DNA of 64,000 nucleotides, from assembly GCA_040391135.1 (NCBI GenBank), contig JBEBYL010000004.1, positions 1 to 64,000 on the forward strand, written 5' to 3'. Numbering within the stretch: position 1 is the stretch's first letter; each line of letters opens with the position of its first letter. A program made the position numbers and the translations under genes. Below are positions 18,081 through 27,273 of this stretch, in pieces. The notes beneath the pieces are model-generated. The model searched no databases, was not told where the DNA came from, and saw nothing but the letters and a program-made list of their open reading frames with translations. Origin of the DNA: G025836975 sp040391135 (lineage in GTDB: Bacteria > Pseudomonadota > Gammaproteobacteria > Burkholderiales > Burkholderiaceae_B).

Positions 18081-18926
18081 CTAGGTAGCAGGGGTGAATC
18101 CGTAAAGCCTGGCCGGATTATCGACCAGAGCAGCCCGTTTTTCGGCATCCGATCGCAGGATGGCCAGCAAGGAAGCCAGCGTCGCCGCGTCATCGGGCTT
18201 GCGTCCGGCGGGAAGATTGGGATGTGGCCAATTCATGCCCCAAATGACGCGTTCGGCGCCAGCATCCAGAAATGCATGCACTCGCGAGCTTAGCGCATTG
18301 AAGTCCGATACGCCATCGGGCGTTCCATAATACGGAGCCGATAGTTTAATCCAGCCGCCATTTGCAATGAAGTCCACCACGGTCTGGAACGCTTGCGCAT
18401 CGTTACCCATGGCCGGGGGAAAACGTCCAAGATGGTCGATGACGATGGGGCACGGCATGGAAGCCAGGCCGGCGCAGGCCCCGGCCAGCGTGCGTCCGTC
18501 CGCCTGTACCAGCAGGCTCCAGCCCAAATCCGCCGCCATTGACGCTGCGCGCTGAATGGCAGCCATATCGATGGAGGCGCCCTCGGGAAAAAGAAAACGC
18601 ATGCCCCGTATGCCCGCTTCATGCAGTCCGGCCATGTCGGCATGGCGGAGCGTGGCGTCGGCCATAATGATGCCGCGCGCCTGATGCACGCCGAGCCTGG
18701 CGATTGCGTCCAGCATGCATTGCGGGTTCGTTCCGTATGCCTTGGCCTGTATAAGCACATGCCGCTGTATGCCCAGCGCCCGCGCATGTTGAATGTAGTT
18801 TTCTATGGTCGCATTGCCTTCGGGCCGCTGCCCCGCGCACGGAGGATAGCGCTGCTCGTCGCCATAGATGTGGGAATGCGTATCGCAAGCACCCGTGGGA
18901 AGACGGGCGGGTTCGTTCGTAAGCAT
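18081..18926 (-). CDS. Amidohydrolase-family sugar lactone hydrolase/isomerase
   Basis: A 281-residue TIM-barrel protein of the COG3618 amidohydrolase group. It has the N-terminal metal-like motif CDTHSHIYG (residues 13-21), HVLIQAKAYG, IDHLG and a C-terminal VIWGMNWPHPN. The last block closely resembles D-galactarolactone isomerase of Agrobacterium, a member of this group that works beside uronate dehydrogenase. Here too the neighbour, 11 bases upstream, is uronate dehydrogenase-like. I predict action on an aldarolactone (hydrolysis or 1,5/1,4 isomerisation); 2-pyrone-4,6-dicarboxylate or muconolactone hydrolysis are alternatives in the same fold. Confidence 0.78.
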   Translation of the reverse strand: MLTNEPARLPTGACDTHSHIYGDEQRYPPCAGQRPEGNATIENYIQHARALGIQRHVLIQAKAYGTNPQCMLDAIARLGVHQARGIIMADATLRHADMAGLHEAGIRGMRFLFPEGASIDMAAIQRAASMAADLGWSLLVQADGRTLAGACAGLASMPCPIVIDHLGRFPPAMGNDAQAFQTVVDFIANGGWIKLSAPYYGTPDGVSDFNALSSRVHAFLDAGAERVIWGMNWPHPNLPAGRKPDDAATLASLLAILRSDAEKRAALVDNPARLYGFTPAT

Positions 18927-18937
18927 GATGGAGTTGC

Positions 18938-19750
18938 CTAAAGAGCCTTGTCGTCTCGTACCAATCCGTATTCGGCGCGCTTGCCGCCTTGCAGGGGATA
19001 GGGCCCGGGGGACTCCCCCCGCGCGACCTGCTGGCGGACTCGTTCAGCATGCGCGTGGGCATCGTCTTGCGGCGCATAGCCCAAGCGGGCTGCGCTTTTT
19101 TCGTTGTCCCACCACGAGTCGCGATTGCCGGACACGCCAAAAACCACGGTGCAGCCCACAGAAGGCGCCGCCAGGCAGGCCAGCAGCAGGCGTTCAAAAT
19201 CCGGTTCGCTGAGCCAGGTGGCCAGTTCTCGGGACTCGTTGGGTTCCGGCCGGGTCGAACCTATGCGCAGGCACACGGACTCGATCTTGTATTTGTCCCA
19301 GTAATAGCGGGCCAGGTCTTCGCCGAAGCATTTGCTAAGACCGTACAGGCTGTCGGGCCGGGCGGGCGCATCGGCCTGAATGCGCTCGCCGACCGGGTAC
19401 ATGCCGACGGCATGATGCGAGCTGGCGTATATGACTCGCTTTACGCCGGCCTGGCGGGCCGATTCATAGATGTTGTAGCTTCCCGCGATATTGACCCGCA
19501 GGGTATCCTGCCAATCGTCGACATTCAGGCTCGCGCCCAGATGAACCACCGCGTCCACGCCTTGCAGCATGGCGGCGACCGCCGGCGCGTCCGCAAGATC
19601 GCAGTTCCACAACTCTTCGTTGTCACCGGCGGGGGGCATCGCCGCAATATCGCTCAAGCGCAGATGCGGCACGCGACCTCGCAGGGCCTTGCGGGCCAAG
19701 CGCCCCACTTGCCCGGCGGCTCCGGTAATGAGAATTCGCTTGTAGTCCAA
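18938..19750 (-). CDS. udh: Uronate dehydrogenase-like NAD-dependent enzyme
   Basis: A 270-residue short extended SDR. The NAD-binding loop is TGAAGQVG (residues 9-16), the catalytic residues are in YASSHHAVG and YGLSKCFGE (Tyr and Lys). Segments such as CDLADAPAV, VHLGAS, ARPDSLYG, CLRIGSTRPEPN and SWWDN follow the pattern of uronate dehydrogenases, which oxidise D-galacturonate or D-glucuronate to the aldaro-lactone. Linkage to a lactonase-like gene supports this. It lies 50 bases after the Bug gene in the same operon. Substrate specificity needs assay; general hexose epimerases are less similar. Confidence 0.78.
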   Translation of the reverse strand: MDYKRILITGAAGQVGRLARKALRGRVPHLRLSDIAAMPPAGDNEELWNCDLADAPAVAAMLQGVDAVVHLGASLNVDDWQDTLRVNIAGSYNIYESARQAGVKRVIYASSHHAVGMYPVGERIQADAPARPDSLYGLSKCFGEDLARYYWDKYKIESVCLRIGSTRPEPNESRELATWLSEPDFERLLLACLAAPSVGCTVVFGVSGNRDSWWDNEKSAARLGYAPQDDAHAHAERVRQQVARGESPGPYPLQGGKRAEYGLVRDDKAL

Positions 19751-19800
19751 CGTGGCTCTCCTTATGGTGTTTGCGTTGCAGCCCCCCGTCTTGGCGGCGC

Positions 19801-20781
19801 TTATTCGGTGCGCAGGTTTCCTGCTTTGATGACATCGCCCCAGCGCTTGTATTCCTCGGCCAGAAATACCTTGAACTTCTCGGGCGTGTTCAAGACAGGC
19901 TCATTTCCAGACGCCAGCAGGCGATCCCTGGCCGCGCCCTGCTTGAGCACCTGGGCGACGTCCGCATAGATCTTCTGGGTGAGTTCCGGCGGCATCCCCG
20001 CAGGCGCGTACAGGGCGTTCCATGTTGCCGTCTGAACATTCACCACACCCGATTCGATCATGGTCGGAACGTCTTTAGCCTCGGGGGAACGCGTTGCGCC
20101 CGTGGTCACCAGCGCTTTGAGCTTGCCTGAGTTGACATAGGGCATGCCCGACGGGATGTTGGCGAACAACACCGGCACCTGTCCGCCGATGACGTCGGCA
20201 ATGGCCGGCGCCTCGCCGCGATAGGGTACGTGGATCATCTTCAGGCCGAGCTCCTTGTTCAAGAGTTCCTGCGTCATGTGCGGCGACGAGCCGACGCCGC
20301 CGGAAGCAAAACTGATGCTGCCCGGGTTCTTCTTGACGTAGTCGATGTATTCCTTGAAATTCGAGGCGGGGAAGGACGGATGGGCGACCAGCACCAGCGG
20401 CGAGGAGGCGATGACCGTTATGGGTGTGAAGTCCTTGAGCGGATCGTACGGGGTCTTGGCCAGCAGCTGCGGCGCGACCGCCACCGCCGTTTGAGGCGAA
20501 ATCCACAAGGTATATCCATCCGGCTTGGCGTTCTTGAGTTCGCCGCCGGCTATGGTTCCGCTTGCGCCCGTGCGGTTTTCGACGACAACGGACTGGCCCC
20601 ACAGCTTGGACAGCTCTTGCGCCACAAGGCGGGCCACAAAATCGGTTCCTCCGCCGGGCGCGGTGCCCACCAGCATCTTGACCGGTTTGTCGGGAAAGGC
20701 CTGTGCGGCGGCGGGGCCCAGCAAGGCGGCGCCGAACATGGCGGCGCAGGCCGTGAAAAGTATGCGGCGGGTTTTATTCAT
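19801..20781 (-). CDS. Bug-type (TctC) periplasmic solute-binding protein
   Basis: A 326-residue protein with a Sec signal peptide cleaved after AQA at residue 28, followed by the Bug-family start FPDKPVKMLVGTAPGGGTD and the conserved GGELKNAKPDGYTL and FASGGVGSSPH segments. Bug proteins bind carboxylates in the periplasm for tripartite tricarboxylate transporters; no TctA/TctB membrane genes are in the window, so this one is an orphan that may use a remote transporter or act as a sensor. It is the first gene of the sugar-acid operon, with its promoter over the shared palindrome. A uronate or aldarate ligand is a guess from context. Confidence 0.9.
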   Translation of the reverse strand: MNKTRRILFTACAAMFGAALLGPAAAQAFPDKPVKMLVGTAPGGGTDFVARLVAQELSKLWGQSVVVENRTGASGTIAGGELKNAKPDGYTLWISPQTAVAVAPQLLAKTPYDPLKDFTPITVIASSPLVLVAHPSFPASNFKEYIDYVKKNPGSISFASGGVGSSPHMTQELLNKELGLKMIHVPYRGEAPAIADVIGGQVPVLFANIPSGMPYVNSGKLKALVTTGATRSPEAKDVPTMIESGVVNVQTATWNALYAPAGMPPELTQKIYADVAQVLKQGAARDRLLASGNEPVLNTPEKFKVFLAEEYKRWGDVIKAGNLRTE

Positions 20782-20815
20782 GTTGTCTCCTGGATCTTAG
20801 TATAGGGGTGGATTG

Positions 20816-20844
20816 ATTATACTTACATTGACGATTGTCGACAA
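20816..20844 (-). promoter_or_regulatory. Sigma70-like promoter for the Bug-udh operon
   Basis: On the minus strand TTGTCG (20844-20839) and a perfect TATAAT (20821-20816) are separated by 17 bases. The predicted start of transcription is near 20809, 28 bases before the Bug start codon. The -35 hexamer is the left half of the palindrome at 20834-20845, so a protein bound there would block polymerase. Confidence 0.75.
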
Positions 20845-20856
20845 TACGCATAAAAT
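20828..20856 (+). promoter_or_regulatory. Sigma70-like promoter for pdxA2
   Basis: TTGACG (20828-20833) and TAAAAT (20851-20856) are separated by exactly 17 bases on the + strand, giving a predicted start near 20863 and a leader of about 32 bases. The 12-bp palindrome fills most of the spacer. This promoter overlaps the opposite one that drives the Bug operon. Confidence 0.75.
20834..20845. promoter_or_regulatory. GntR/FCD-type operator palindrome
   Basis: A perfect 12-bp palindrome ATTGTCGACAAT. Its GT...AC core fits operators of FadR/FCD-type GntR regulators. It lies between the -35 and -10 of the pdxA2 promoter and overlaps the -35 of the divergent Bug promoter. The likely ligand protein is the GntR regulator encoded at 17262-18029. 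Confidence 0.7.
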
Positions 20857-20894
20857 TAATTCAATTCAACACCCATTTCAAAAAGGTTATCGCT

Positions 20895-21908
20895 ATGAAG
20901 CCCACCATCGCATTGTTCACCGGCGACCCTGCCGGCATTGGTCCCGAAATCGTGGCCAAAGTCCTGGCAGACAAGCAAGCGCTTGATGCCGCGAACCTGC
21001 TGATCATCGGCAGCCGCCCTGTGCTCGAGGCGGGAATGCGCGCGGCAGGCGCGGTCACAGAACTGGCCTACGCCCCCGCCGACTTGCCCGACGGCGATCA
21101 TGCCCCGCTATTGATGCATTGGGAACACGAAAACGCCGACGGCTTCGAGCTGGGGCAGGTCACGCCCAAAAACGGACGATTCATGCTGGATGGCCTGGCC
21201 TTGGGCTTGCGGCTTTGTCAACAGGGCATTGCCGATGCCATGTGCGTTGCGCCCTTGAACAAGGCCGCGCTGCGCGCGGGCGGCATGAAGCATCCGGATG
21301 AGATGCATTATTTTTGCGAAGTGCTGGACTTCAAAGGCAAGACGGTGGAGTTCAATGTAAATGACAAGCTCTGGACATCGCGAGTCACCTCGCACGTTCC
21401 CCACAAGGATGTCAGCGGCTTGCTAAGCGCCGAGCGTATCGCCACCGGCATCGAATTATTGTGGCAGGGCTTGCGGTTGGCCGGCTATGAGCAGCCCAAA
21501 ATCGCCGTCTGCGGCTTGAATCCCCATAACGGAGACGGCGGCGCCTTCGGCCGGGATGAAATCGACGTGATTGAGCCGGGCGTGAAGCTGGCCGCCAGCC
21601 GGGGCTTTTACGCGCAGGGCCCCTTCCCCGCCGACACCACCTTTGTGCGCGCCGTCAACAAGGCCAATGGCGGCGGCTACGACGGGATATTGACCATGTA
21701 TCACGATCAGGGGCAGATCGCCATGAAGCTCATGAGCTTCGGGCAGGGCATCACCGTGCACTACGGTTTGCCCATGCCGGTGACCACGCCGGCGCACGGA
21801 ACCGCCTACGACATCGTGCAGCAAGGCATCGCCACGCCGGGCGCCATGAAGAACGCCTTGCTGACGGCCGCCAAAATGGGCTTGTCCGCGAGAACGGTCA
21901 AGGCCTGA
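20895..21908 (+). CDS. pdxA2: PdxA2-family four-carbon-acid phosphate dehydrogenase
   Basis: A 337-residue PdxA-family protein of the PdxA2 branch, known members of which oxidise 4-phospho-D-erythronate or 4-phospho-threonate with decarboxylation. Family motifs are present (FTGDPAGIGPEIV, CGLNPHNGDGG, MYHDQGQIAMK, AHGTAYDI), but the canonical pyridoxine-type TSVDHGTAFDIAG is replaced by TTPAHGTAYDI, and a true pdxA lies at 51714. The start at 20895 is chosen over 20835 because the latter lies inside the promoter. The kinase that normally supplies its substrate (DUF1537) is not in the window. It is divergent from the Bug-udh operon. Confidence 0.85.
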   Translation: MKPTIALFTGDPAGIGPEIVAKVLADKQALDAANLLIIGSRPVLEAGMRAAGAVTELAYAPADLPDGDHAPLLMHWEHENADGFELGQVTPKNGRFMLDGLALGLRLCQQGIADAMCVAPLNKAALRAGGMKHPDEMHYFCEVLDFKGKTVEFNVNDKLWTSRVTSHVPHKDVSGLLSAERIATGIELLWQGLRLAGYEQPKIAVCGLNPHNGDGGAFGRDEIDVIEPGVKLAASRGFYAQGPFPADTTFVRAVNKANGGGYDGILTMYHDQGQIAMKLMSFGQGITVHYGLPMPVTTPAHGTAYDIVQQGIATPGAMKNALLTAAKMGLSARTVKA

Positions 21909-21915
21909 CAAGACG

Positions 21916-24900
21916 CTAGCGCTGCATGGCCGACCAGGCCTTTTGCAGGCGCTTGACGGAAACCGGCATGGGGGTGCGCAGTTCTTGCGCAAATAGGGCC
22001 ACGCGCAGCTCTTCCAGGAGCCAGCGGAATTCGTCCAGCTGCGCATCCCTGGCGCCTTTCAGCGCCGATGCCGCACGCTGATACTGCACCAGCAGCGGTG
22101 CCATTTCCGCCATCAACTTGCCGTCCCGGACCGGATCGGCCCGCAGTTTTTCGATGCGCACCTGGGCCGCCTTCAGGTAGCGCGGATAATGCGTCAGTTG
22201 GCGGTACGGGGTATCGCGCAAAAACCATTTTCCCATCAACGCCCCCTGCTGCTTTTGCAGGTCCGCGTAGGCGGCCGCATGCGGTTTGGCCTGCGGAAGT
22301 TTTTTCTGCAAGGCGGACCACTCCGTCAGTATCAGCTTTGCCAGGCGCCCTACTTCCTGAGCCAGCAGGCCCAGGCGCGCCTTGCCTTCATTGCGCCGCT
22401 GTTCGAACGCCTGCCGGTCCGTCGGCCACGGCTCGGCCAGGCAGGCCTGATCCAGGGCGGCATCAACGATTTGCTGACGCAGTTCTTCCTGCGTGCCCAG
22501 GCTCATGTACAGCATGCTCATATGAGTCAGGTCAGGCAGGTTTTTCTCCAGGAACTTGACCTGTTCGCGCAAGGCCAGGCGAAACAGGCGCAGCAGGCCG
22601 GCGTGATGCTGCTGGCGCGCCTGGGCCGGATCGTCGAACACGTCCAGGTCGCAGTGAGTCTGCCGATCGACCAGGGCCGGATAGCCCACGAATGATTGCC
22701 CCTTGCGCTTGATTTCCATGATCTCAGGCAGGGGTCCGAACGTCCAATCCGTCAGTTGCTCGTGCGCCAGCGCCTGCGCAACCTGGTCGTCGCTCGCGGC
22801 GAACTTCTGGAAAGAGGCCTGCGCCTGCTTGCCGTGCTCGGCCTTGAGCTGGTCCAGATTGCGCCCGCCGGACAGCATGCGCCCATGCTCGTCGACAACC
22901 TTGAAATTCATGAATAAATGCGCGGGCAGGGTTTCAGGCTTGAAGTCGCTGCGTTGCGGACGCACTTTGACTTGCTCCCACATATCGGCCCCGATGGCTT
23001 CCAGCAGGCCCTGGTCCGGATCGGCGGCGCGCTCGAACCAGCGGTCGGCGAAGCCGGCCGCGTAATCGGGCAGAGGCACGCAGTGGCGCCGTATCTTTTG
23101 CGGCAGCGACTTCAGCAAGAGGTGCGCCTTCTCTTTCAGCATGCCGGGCACCAGCCATTCGCAGCGCATCGGATCGATCTGGTTCAAGGCAAACAAAGGC
23201 ACGGTCAGCGTCACCCCGTCGCGCACCGAACCGGGCTCGAAATGGTAGTCCAGCGCCATCTGCACACCCTGCCATTCGACTTTCTTGGGAAAGACCTCGG
23301 TGGTGATCCCGGCCGCATCATGGCGCATCAGGGCATCGCGCGTCAGCATCAGCGACGCGGACTGCTCCTTCGACAAGGCCTTGTGCCATTTCTCCAGAGT
23401 GGCCGTCTGGAATATATCGGCGGGAATCTGCTGATCGTAGAAAGCGAAAATCAGGGCGTCATCCACCAGGATGTCGGGGCGGCGCGTCTGATGTTCCAGC
23501 TTTTCAATGGAAGCGATCAATTGCCGATTGTGCCTCAGGAAAGGCAGGTTCGAGTCGATTTCCCCGGGCACCAAAGCTTGCCGGATGAACAGCTCGCGCG
23601 CCTGGACCGGATCGACCTTGCCGAAATGAATGCGGCGCCCCGTATAGATGGGCAGCCCGTATAGCGTGGCGCGTTCGTTGGCCACCACTTGGCCGGCTTT
23701 CTTTTCCCAACGGGGGTCGGACCATGTGCGCCGTATCAGATGCGCGCCGGCCTTTTCCAGCCAGGCAGGATCTATCCGGGCCACGCAGCGGGCATATAAA
23801 CGCGTGGTTTCGACCAGCTCGGCCGCCACGATCCACCGCCCCGCCTTCTTGACCAGGCGCGAACCCGGGTGAATCTGGAAGCGGATGTCACGCGCGCCCT
23901 GATAGGCCGATGAATCCTCGCTTTTAAGGCCTATATTGCCCAACAGGCCGGCCAGCAAAGCCATATGCGTCTGCTCATAGGTGGCATCCACGGCATTCAT
24001 GCGCCAGCCCTGCTCGCCCACCAGCGCCGCCAGTTGACTGTGAACGTCGCGCCATTCACGCAGGCGCAGCGGCGACAGGAAATTCTGCCGCAGCAAGGTC
24101 ACCAGCTTGCGCTGCGATGCCTTGTGCTCGACCTGCTCGCCGTACCAGCGCCATAGTTTCAAATAAGAGATGAATTCCGATTTGTCGTCGCCGAACTTCG
24201 CGTGCGCCGCTTCCGAGGCCTCGCGCTCCTGCATGGGCCGATCGCGGGGATCCTGCACCGACAGCGCCGAGGCGATGATCAGGATTTCGGTCAGGCACTG
24301 CTGGTCCTTGGCTGCCAGTATCATGCGGGCCAGGCGAGGATCCACCGGCAGCCGCGCCAATTCGCGCCCGGTATCGGTCAACTGGTTGCCGTCGTCGATG
24401 GCGCCCAGCTCCTGCAGCAGATGGTAGCCGTCCGCAATCGCCCGGCCGGGCGGCGGGTCGACAAAGGGGAAAGACTCGATATCGTCCAACCGCAAAGCCT
24501 TCATGCGCAGGATGACCGAAGCCAGGGACGAACGCAGCACTTCCGGATCGGTGAACGGAACGCGGCCCTTGAAATCGTCTTCCGCATAGAGACGCACGCA
24601 GACGCCGGGCCCGATGCGCCCGCAGCGCCCGGCGCGCTGATTGGCCGAGGCCTGGCTGATGGGCTCGATGCGCAGCTGCTCGACCTTGTTGCGCCAGGAA
24701 TAGCGCTTGATACGCGCCAGGCCGCTGTCCACGACATAGCGTATGCCCGGCACGGTCAGCGAGGTTTCGGCCACGTTGGTGGCCAACACTATGCGCCGCG
24801 CATTGCCCTGAGGCCGGAAGATACGCTCCTGTTCCGCCTGCGAAAGGCGGGCATACAAGGGCAGGACCTCGGTGGCGGGCGGATGATTCTTGCGCAGGGC

Positions 24901-25770
24901 CTCCACGGTTTCGCGGATTTCGCGCTCGCCGGGCAGAAAGACCAGCACATCGCCGGGCCCATGGCGCGAGCACTCGGCCACTGCGTCGGCCACGGCATCG
25001 ATCAGGTCGCGCTCCTCGTCGGCGGTGGAGCGCCGGCTGTCGCTTGCCGCGGCGTCGGAATCGGTCTCCTGCCGAACCGGGCGATACAGGATATCGACCG
25101 GATACAGCCGGCCCGAGACCTCGATGACGGGCGCCGGCCCGCTCTTGCCGGCGAAATGGCGCGCAAAGCGGTCGGCATCGATGGTTGCCGACGTGATGAT
25201 CAATTTCAGGTCGGGCCGCTTGGGAAGCAGTTGCAGCAGGAAACCCAACAGAAAATCGATGTTCAGGCTGCGTTCGTGCGCCTCGTCGATGATGATGGTG
25301 TCGTAGCGGCGCAGCAGGGGATCGCGCTGCGATTCGGCCAGCAGGATGCCGTCGGTCATCAGCTTGACGGCGGCGTTGGGGCCGGTCCGGTCGTTGAAGC
25401 GTATCTGGTACCCTACCCAGTCGCCCAATTCCGTTTGCAGCTCCTGGGCGATGCGCTTGGCCACCGAAGTGGCGGCCAGCCGGCGCGGCTGCGTATGGCC
25501 GATGATTTTTTGCTGTCCACGCCCCAGCTCCAGGCAGATCTTAGGCAACTGGGTGGTTTTCCCCGAACCCGTCTCGCCGCTTACGATCACGACCTGGTTC
25601 GCACGGATGGCGGCCGCGATATCGGCGCGCCGCGCACTGACCGGCAGGTCCTCCGGATAGATCAGCGGCGGCAAGGCGCGCTGAGTGCGCGGCCCGGCCT
25701 TGGGGCCGCGGCCGGCGGCTTGCGCGGGGCGTTTGTGTGTGTTTTCCGACAAACTAACAGGCTCTTGCAT
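21916..25770 (-). CDS. hrpA: ATP-dependent RNA helicase HrpA
   Basis: A 1284-residue DEAH-box helicase, the normal length for HrpA. Walker A SGETGSGKTTQL is near residue 74, the DEAH box IIDEAHERS follows, then helicase C domain, HA2/OB regions and the long C-terminal DUF3418 region typical of HrpA. In Escherichia coli HrpA rescues stalled ribosomes on mRNA and processes some transcripts. The start at 25770 (MQEPVSLSEN) is used because the longer frame overlaps the divergent argA gene. It converges with pdxA2 (7 bases apart). Confidence 0.95.
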   Translation of the reverse strand: MQEPVSLSENTHKRPAQAAGRGPKAGPRTQRALPPLIYPEDLPVSARRADIAAAIRANQVVIVSGETGSGKTTQLPKICLELGRGQQKIIGHTQPRRLAATSVAKRIAQELQTELGDWVGYQIRFNDRTGPNAAVKLMTDGILLAESQRDPLLRRYDTIIIDEAHERSLNIDFLLGFLLQLLPKRPDLKLIITSATIDADRFARHFAGKSGPAPVIEVSGRLYPVDILYRPVRQETDSDAAASDSRRSTADEERDLIDAVADAVAECSRHGPGDVLVFLPGEREIRETVEALRKNHPPATEVLPLYARLSQAEQERIFRPQGNARRIVLATNVAETSLTVPGIRYVVDSGLARIKRYSWRNKVEQLRIEPISQASANQRAGRCGRIGPGVCVRLYAEDDFKGRVPFTDPEVLRSSLASVILRMKALRLDDIESFPFVDPPPGRAIADGYHLLQELGAIDDGNQLTDTGRELARLPVDPRLARMILAAKDQQCLTEILIIASALSVQDPRDRPMQEREASEAAHAKFGDDKSEFISYLKLWRWYGEQVEHKASQRKLVTLLRQNFLSPLRLREWRDVHSQLAALVGEQGWRMNAVDATYEQTHMALLAGLLGNIGLKSEDSSAYQGARDIRFQIHPGSRLVKKAGRWIVAAELVETTRLYARCVARIDPAWLEKAGAHLIRRTWSDPRWEKKAGQVVANERATLYGLPIYTGRRIHFGKVDPVQARELFIRQALVPGEIDSNLPFLRHNRQLIASIEKLEHQTRRPDILVDDALIFAFYDQQIPADIFQTATLEKWHKALSKEQSASLMLTRDALMRHDAAGITTEVFPKKVEWQGVQMALDYHFEPGSVRDGVTLTVPLFALNQIDPMRCEWLVPGMLKEKAHLLLKSLPQKIRRHCVPLPDYAAGFADRWFERAADPDQGLLEAIGADMWEQVKVRPQRSDFKPETLPAHLFMNFKVVDEHGRMLSGGRNLDQLKAEHGKQAQASFQKFAASDDQVAQALAHEQLTDWTFGPLPEIMEIKRKGQSFVGYPALVDRQTHCDLDVFDDPAQARQQHHAGLLRLFRLALREQVKFLEKNLPDLTHMSMLYMSLGTQEELRQQIVDAALDQACLAEPWPTDRQAFEQRRNEGKARLGLLAQEVGRLAKLILTEWSALQKKLPQAKPHAAAYADLQKQQGALMGKWFLRDTPYRQLTHYPRYLKAAQVRIEKLRADPVRDGKLMAEMAPLLVQYQRAASALKGARDAQLDEFRWLLEELRVALFAQELRTPMPVSVKRLQKAWSAMQR

Positions 25771-25800
25771 AAAACTTCTTTTGAACAGGCAGTCCCTTAT

Positions 25801-25806
25801 TATAAT
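25801..25806 (+). promoter_or_regulatory. Candidate -10 element for argA
   Basis: A perfect TATAAT lies 42 bases before the argA start in the 78-base gap to hrpA. The best upstream hexamer, TTGAAC at 25781, is only 14 bases away, so a good -35 is missing and the promoter may be weak or activator-dependent. Confidence 0.4.
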
Positions 25807-25848
25807 TTTGGATGGACGCAACCCCTTACCGAGGCATTTAACGACGCC

Positions 25849-27207
25849 ATGACTTCGATCGACATTGATACCACGCTCTCTGCGCAGGACGCCCCCGAAT
25901 TCGCTCCGGCCCAGTTCGTGCGATGGTTTCGCGAAGTGGCCCCGTATGTCCACGACTTTCGGGGCAAGACTTTTGTGGTCGCCTTCGGCGGCGAACTGGT
26001 CAGCGACGGTGCGCTCAACACCCTTATACAGGATTTATCGCTGCTGTCGGCGCTGGGCGTGAAGCTGGTGCTGGTGCACGGCTCGCGGCCCCAGGTCAAC
26101 GAGCAGTTGAAGCTGAAAGGTTACCAGACGCAGTTCGGCCGAGGCACCGAACCCACCAGCCCCGAGGCGCTGGAGTGCGCCAAAGAGGCCGCCGGCGAGA
26201 TCCGGCTGGATATCGAGGCCGCATTCAGCCAGGGGCTGCCCAACACGCCCATGTCGCATGCCCAGATCCGCGTCATTTCGGGCAATTTCGTGACCGCGCG
26301 CCCCGTGGGCGTGATCGACGGTATCGATTACCGGCATACGGGCGCCGTCCGCAAGATGGACCTGGACGCCATCAAGAACGTCATCAACCAGGGCGCCATC
26401 GTCCTGCTTTCCCCCTTGGGTTTTTCGCCGACCGGAGAAGCCTTCAATCTGGCCATGGAAGACCTGGCCACCAGCGCCGCCACCGCCCTGCGTGCCGAAA
26501 AGCTGATCTTTCTGACTCAGGACCGCACCGTCCTGGATGAAGACGGCGCGGTCGATACCGAGCTGGCCCGCGAGGACGCCGACAAGCTGCTGGCCGCCGG
26601 CACGCTGGACGAGGACACCGCATCGTTCCTGGGACACGCCTCGCGCGCCGTGAAGCGCGGCGTGGCGCGGGCCCACCTTGTGCCTTACACGCTGGATGGC
26701 AGCGTGTTGCTTGAGATCTTCACCCACGACGGCGTGGGCACCATGGTGGTCGAGGATACCCTGGACGACTTGCGTCCGGCTTCGGTCGACGATGTGGGGG
26801 CCATCGTGCAACTGATCGAGCCGCTGGAAGCGGACGGAACGCTGGTGCCGCGCGGCCGCTCTGTCATCGAGCGCGACGTGGAGAAATTCACCGTGCTGGA
26901 ACACGACGGCGTCATCTATGGTTGTGTGGCGGTGATTCCCTACATCGGCGAAGGCATGGCCGAAATGGCGTGCCTGATCGTGCAGCAGGAATGGCAGGGA
27001 GCCGGCGAAGGGGAAATGCTGCTGCGCCATGCCGAACTGCGCGCACGCGCCATGGGTGCGAAACGCCTGTTCGTGCTCACGACCCGCACCTCGCATTGGT
27101 TCATCAAGCGCGGCTTCGTCCAGGGCGGGATATCCGATTTGCCCAAAGAGCGCCAGGCGCACTACAACCGCTCGCGCAACAGCCTGGTTTTCATCAAGAG
27201 GCTTTGA
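25849..27207 (+). CDS. argA: N-acetylglutamate synthase
   Basis: A 452-residue cytoplasmic enzyme for the first step of arginine synthesis (acetyl-CoA + glutamate). An amino-acid-kinase-like regulatory domain spans about residues 25-290 (VVAFGGELV, LVHGSRPQV) and a GNAT acetyltransferase domain about 305-440 (MAEMACLIVQQEWQGAGEG). This is the classical ArgA architecture, where arginine binding to the first domain gives feedback inhibition. The open frame runs on to 24202 opposite hrpA, but only the ATG at 25849 precedes the conserved sequence. yggX follows after 66 bases. Confidence 0.95.
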   Translation: MTSIDIDTTLSAQDAPEFAPAQFVRWFREVAPYVHDFRGKTFVVAFGGELVSDGALNTLIQDLSLLSALGVKLVLVHGSRPQVNEQLKLKGYQTQFGRGTEPTSPEALECAKEAAGEIRLDIEAAFSQGLPNTPMSHAQIRVISGNFVTARPVGVIDGIDYRHTGAVRKMDLDAIKNVINQGAIVLLSPLGFSPTGEAFNLAMEDLATSAATALRAEKLIFLTQDRTVLDEDGAVDTELAREDADKLLAAGTLDEDTASFLGHASRAVKRGVARAHLVPYTLDGSVLLEIFTHDGVGTMVVEDTLDDLRPASVDDVGAIVQLIEPLEADGTLVPRGRSVIERDVEKFTVLEHDGVIYGCVAVIPYIGEGMAEMACLIVQQEWQGAGEGEMLLRHAELRARAMGAKRLFVLTTRTSHWFIKRGFVQGGISDLPKERQAHYNRSRNSLVFIKRL

Positions 27208-27273
27208 TGCCGGCTGCGGACGCGCTGGGTACAATGGCACCGTCAGCTAACTTGTTTTAAAGGTAATACCGTC

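Noticed and set aside
24202..25848. Upstream extension of the argA frame by 549 codons across hrpA
   Set aside because: The extension is antisense to conserved HrpA sequence; homology to ArgA begins only after the ATG at 25849.
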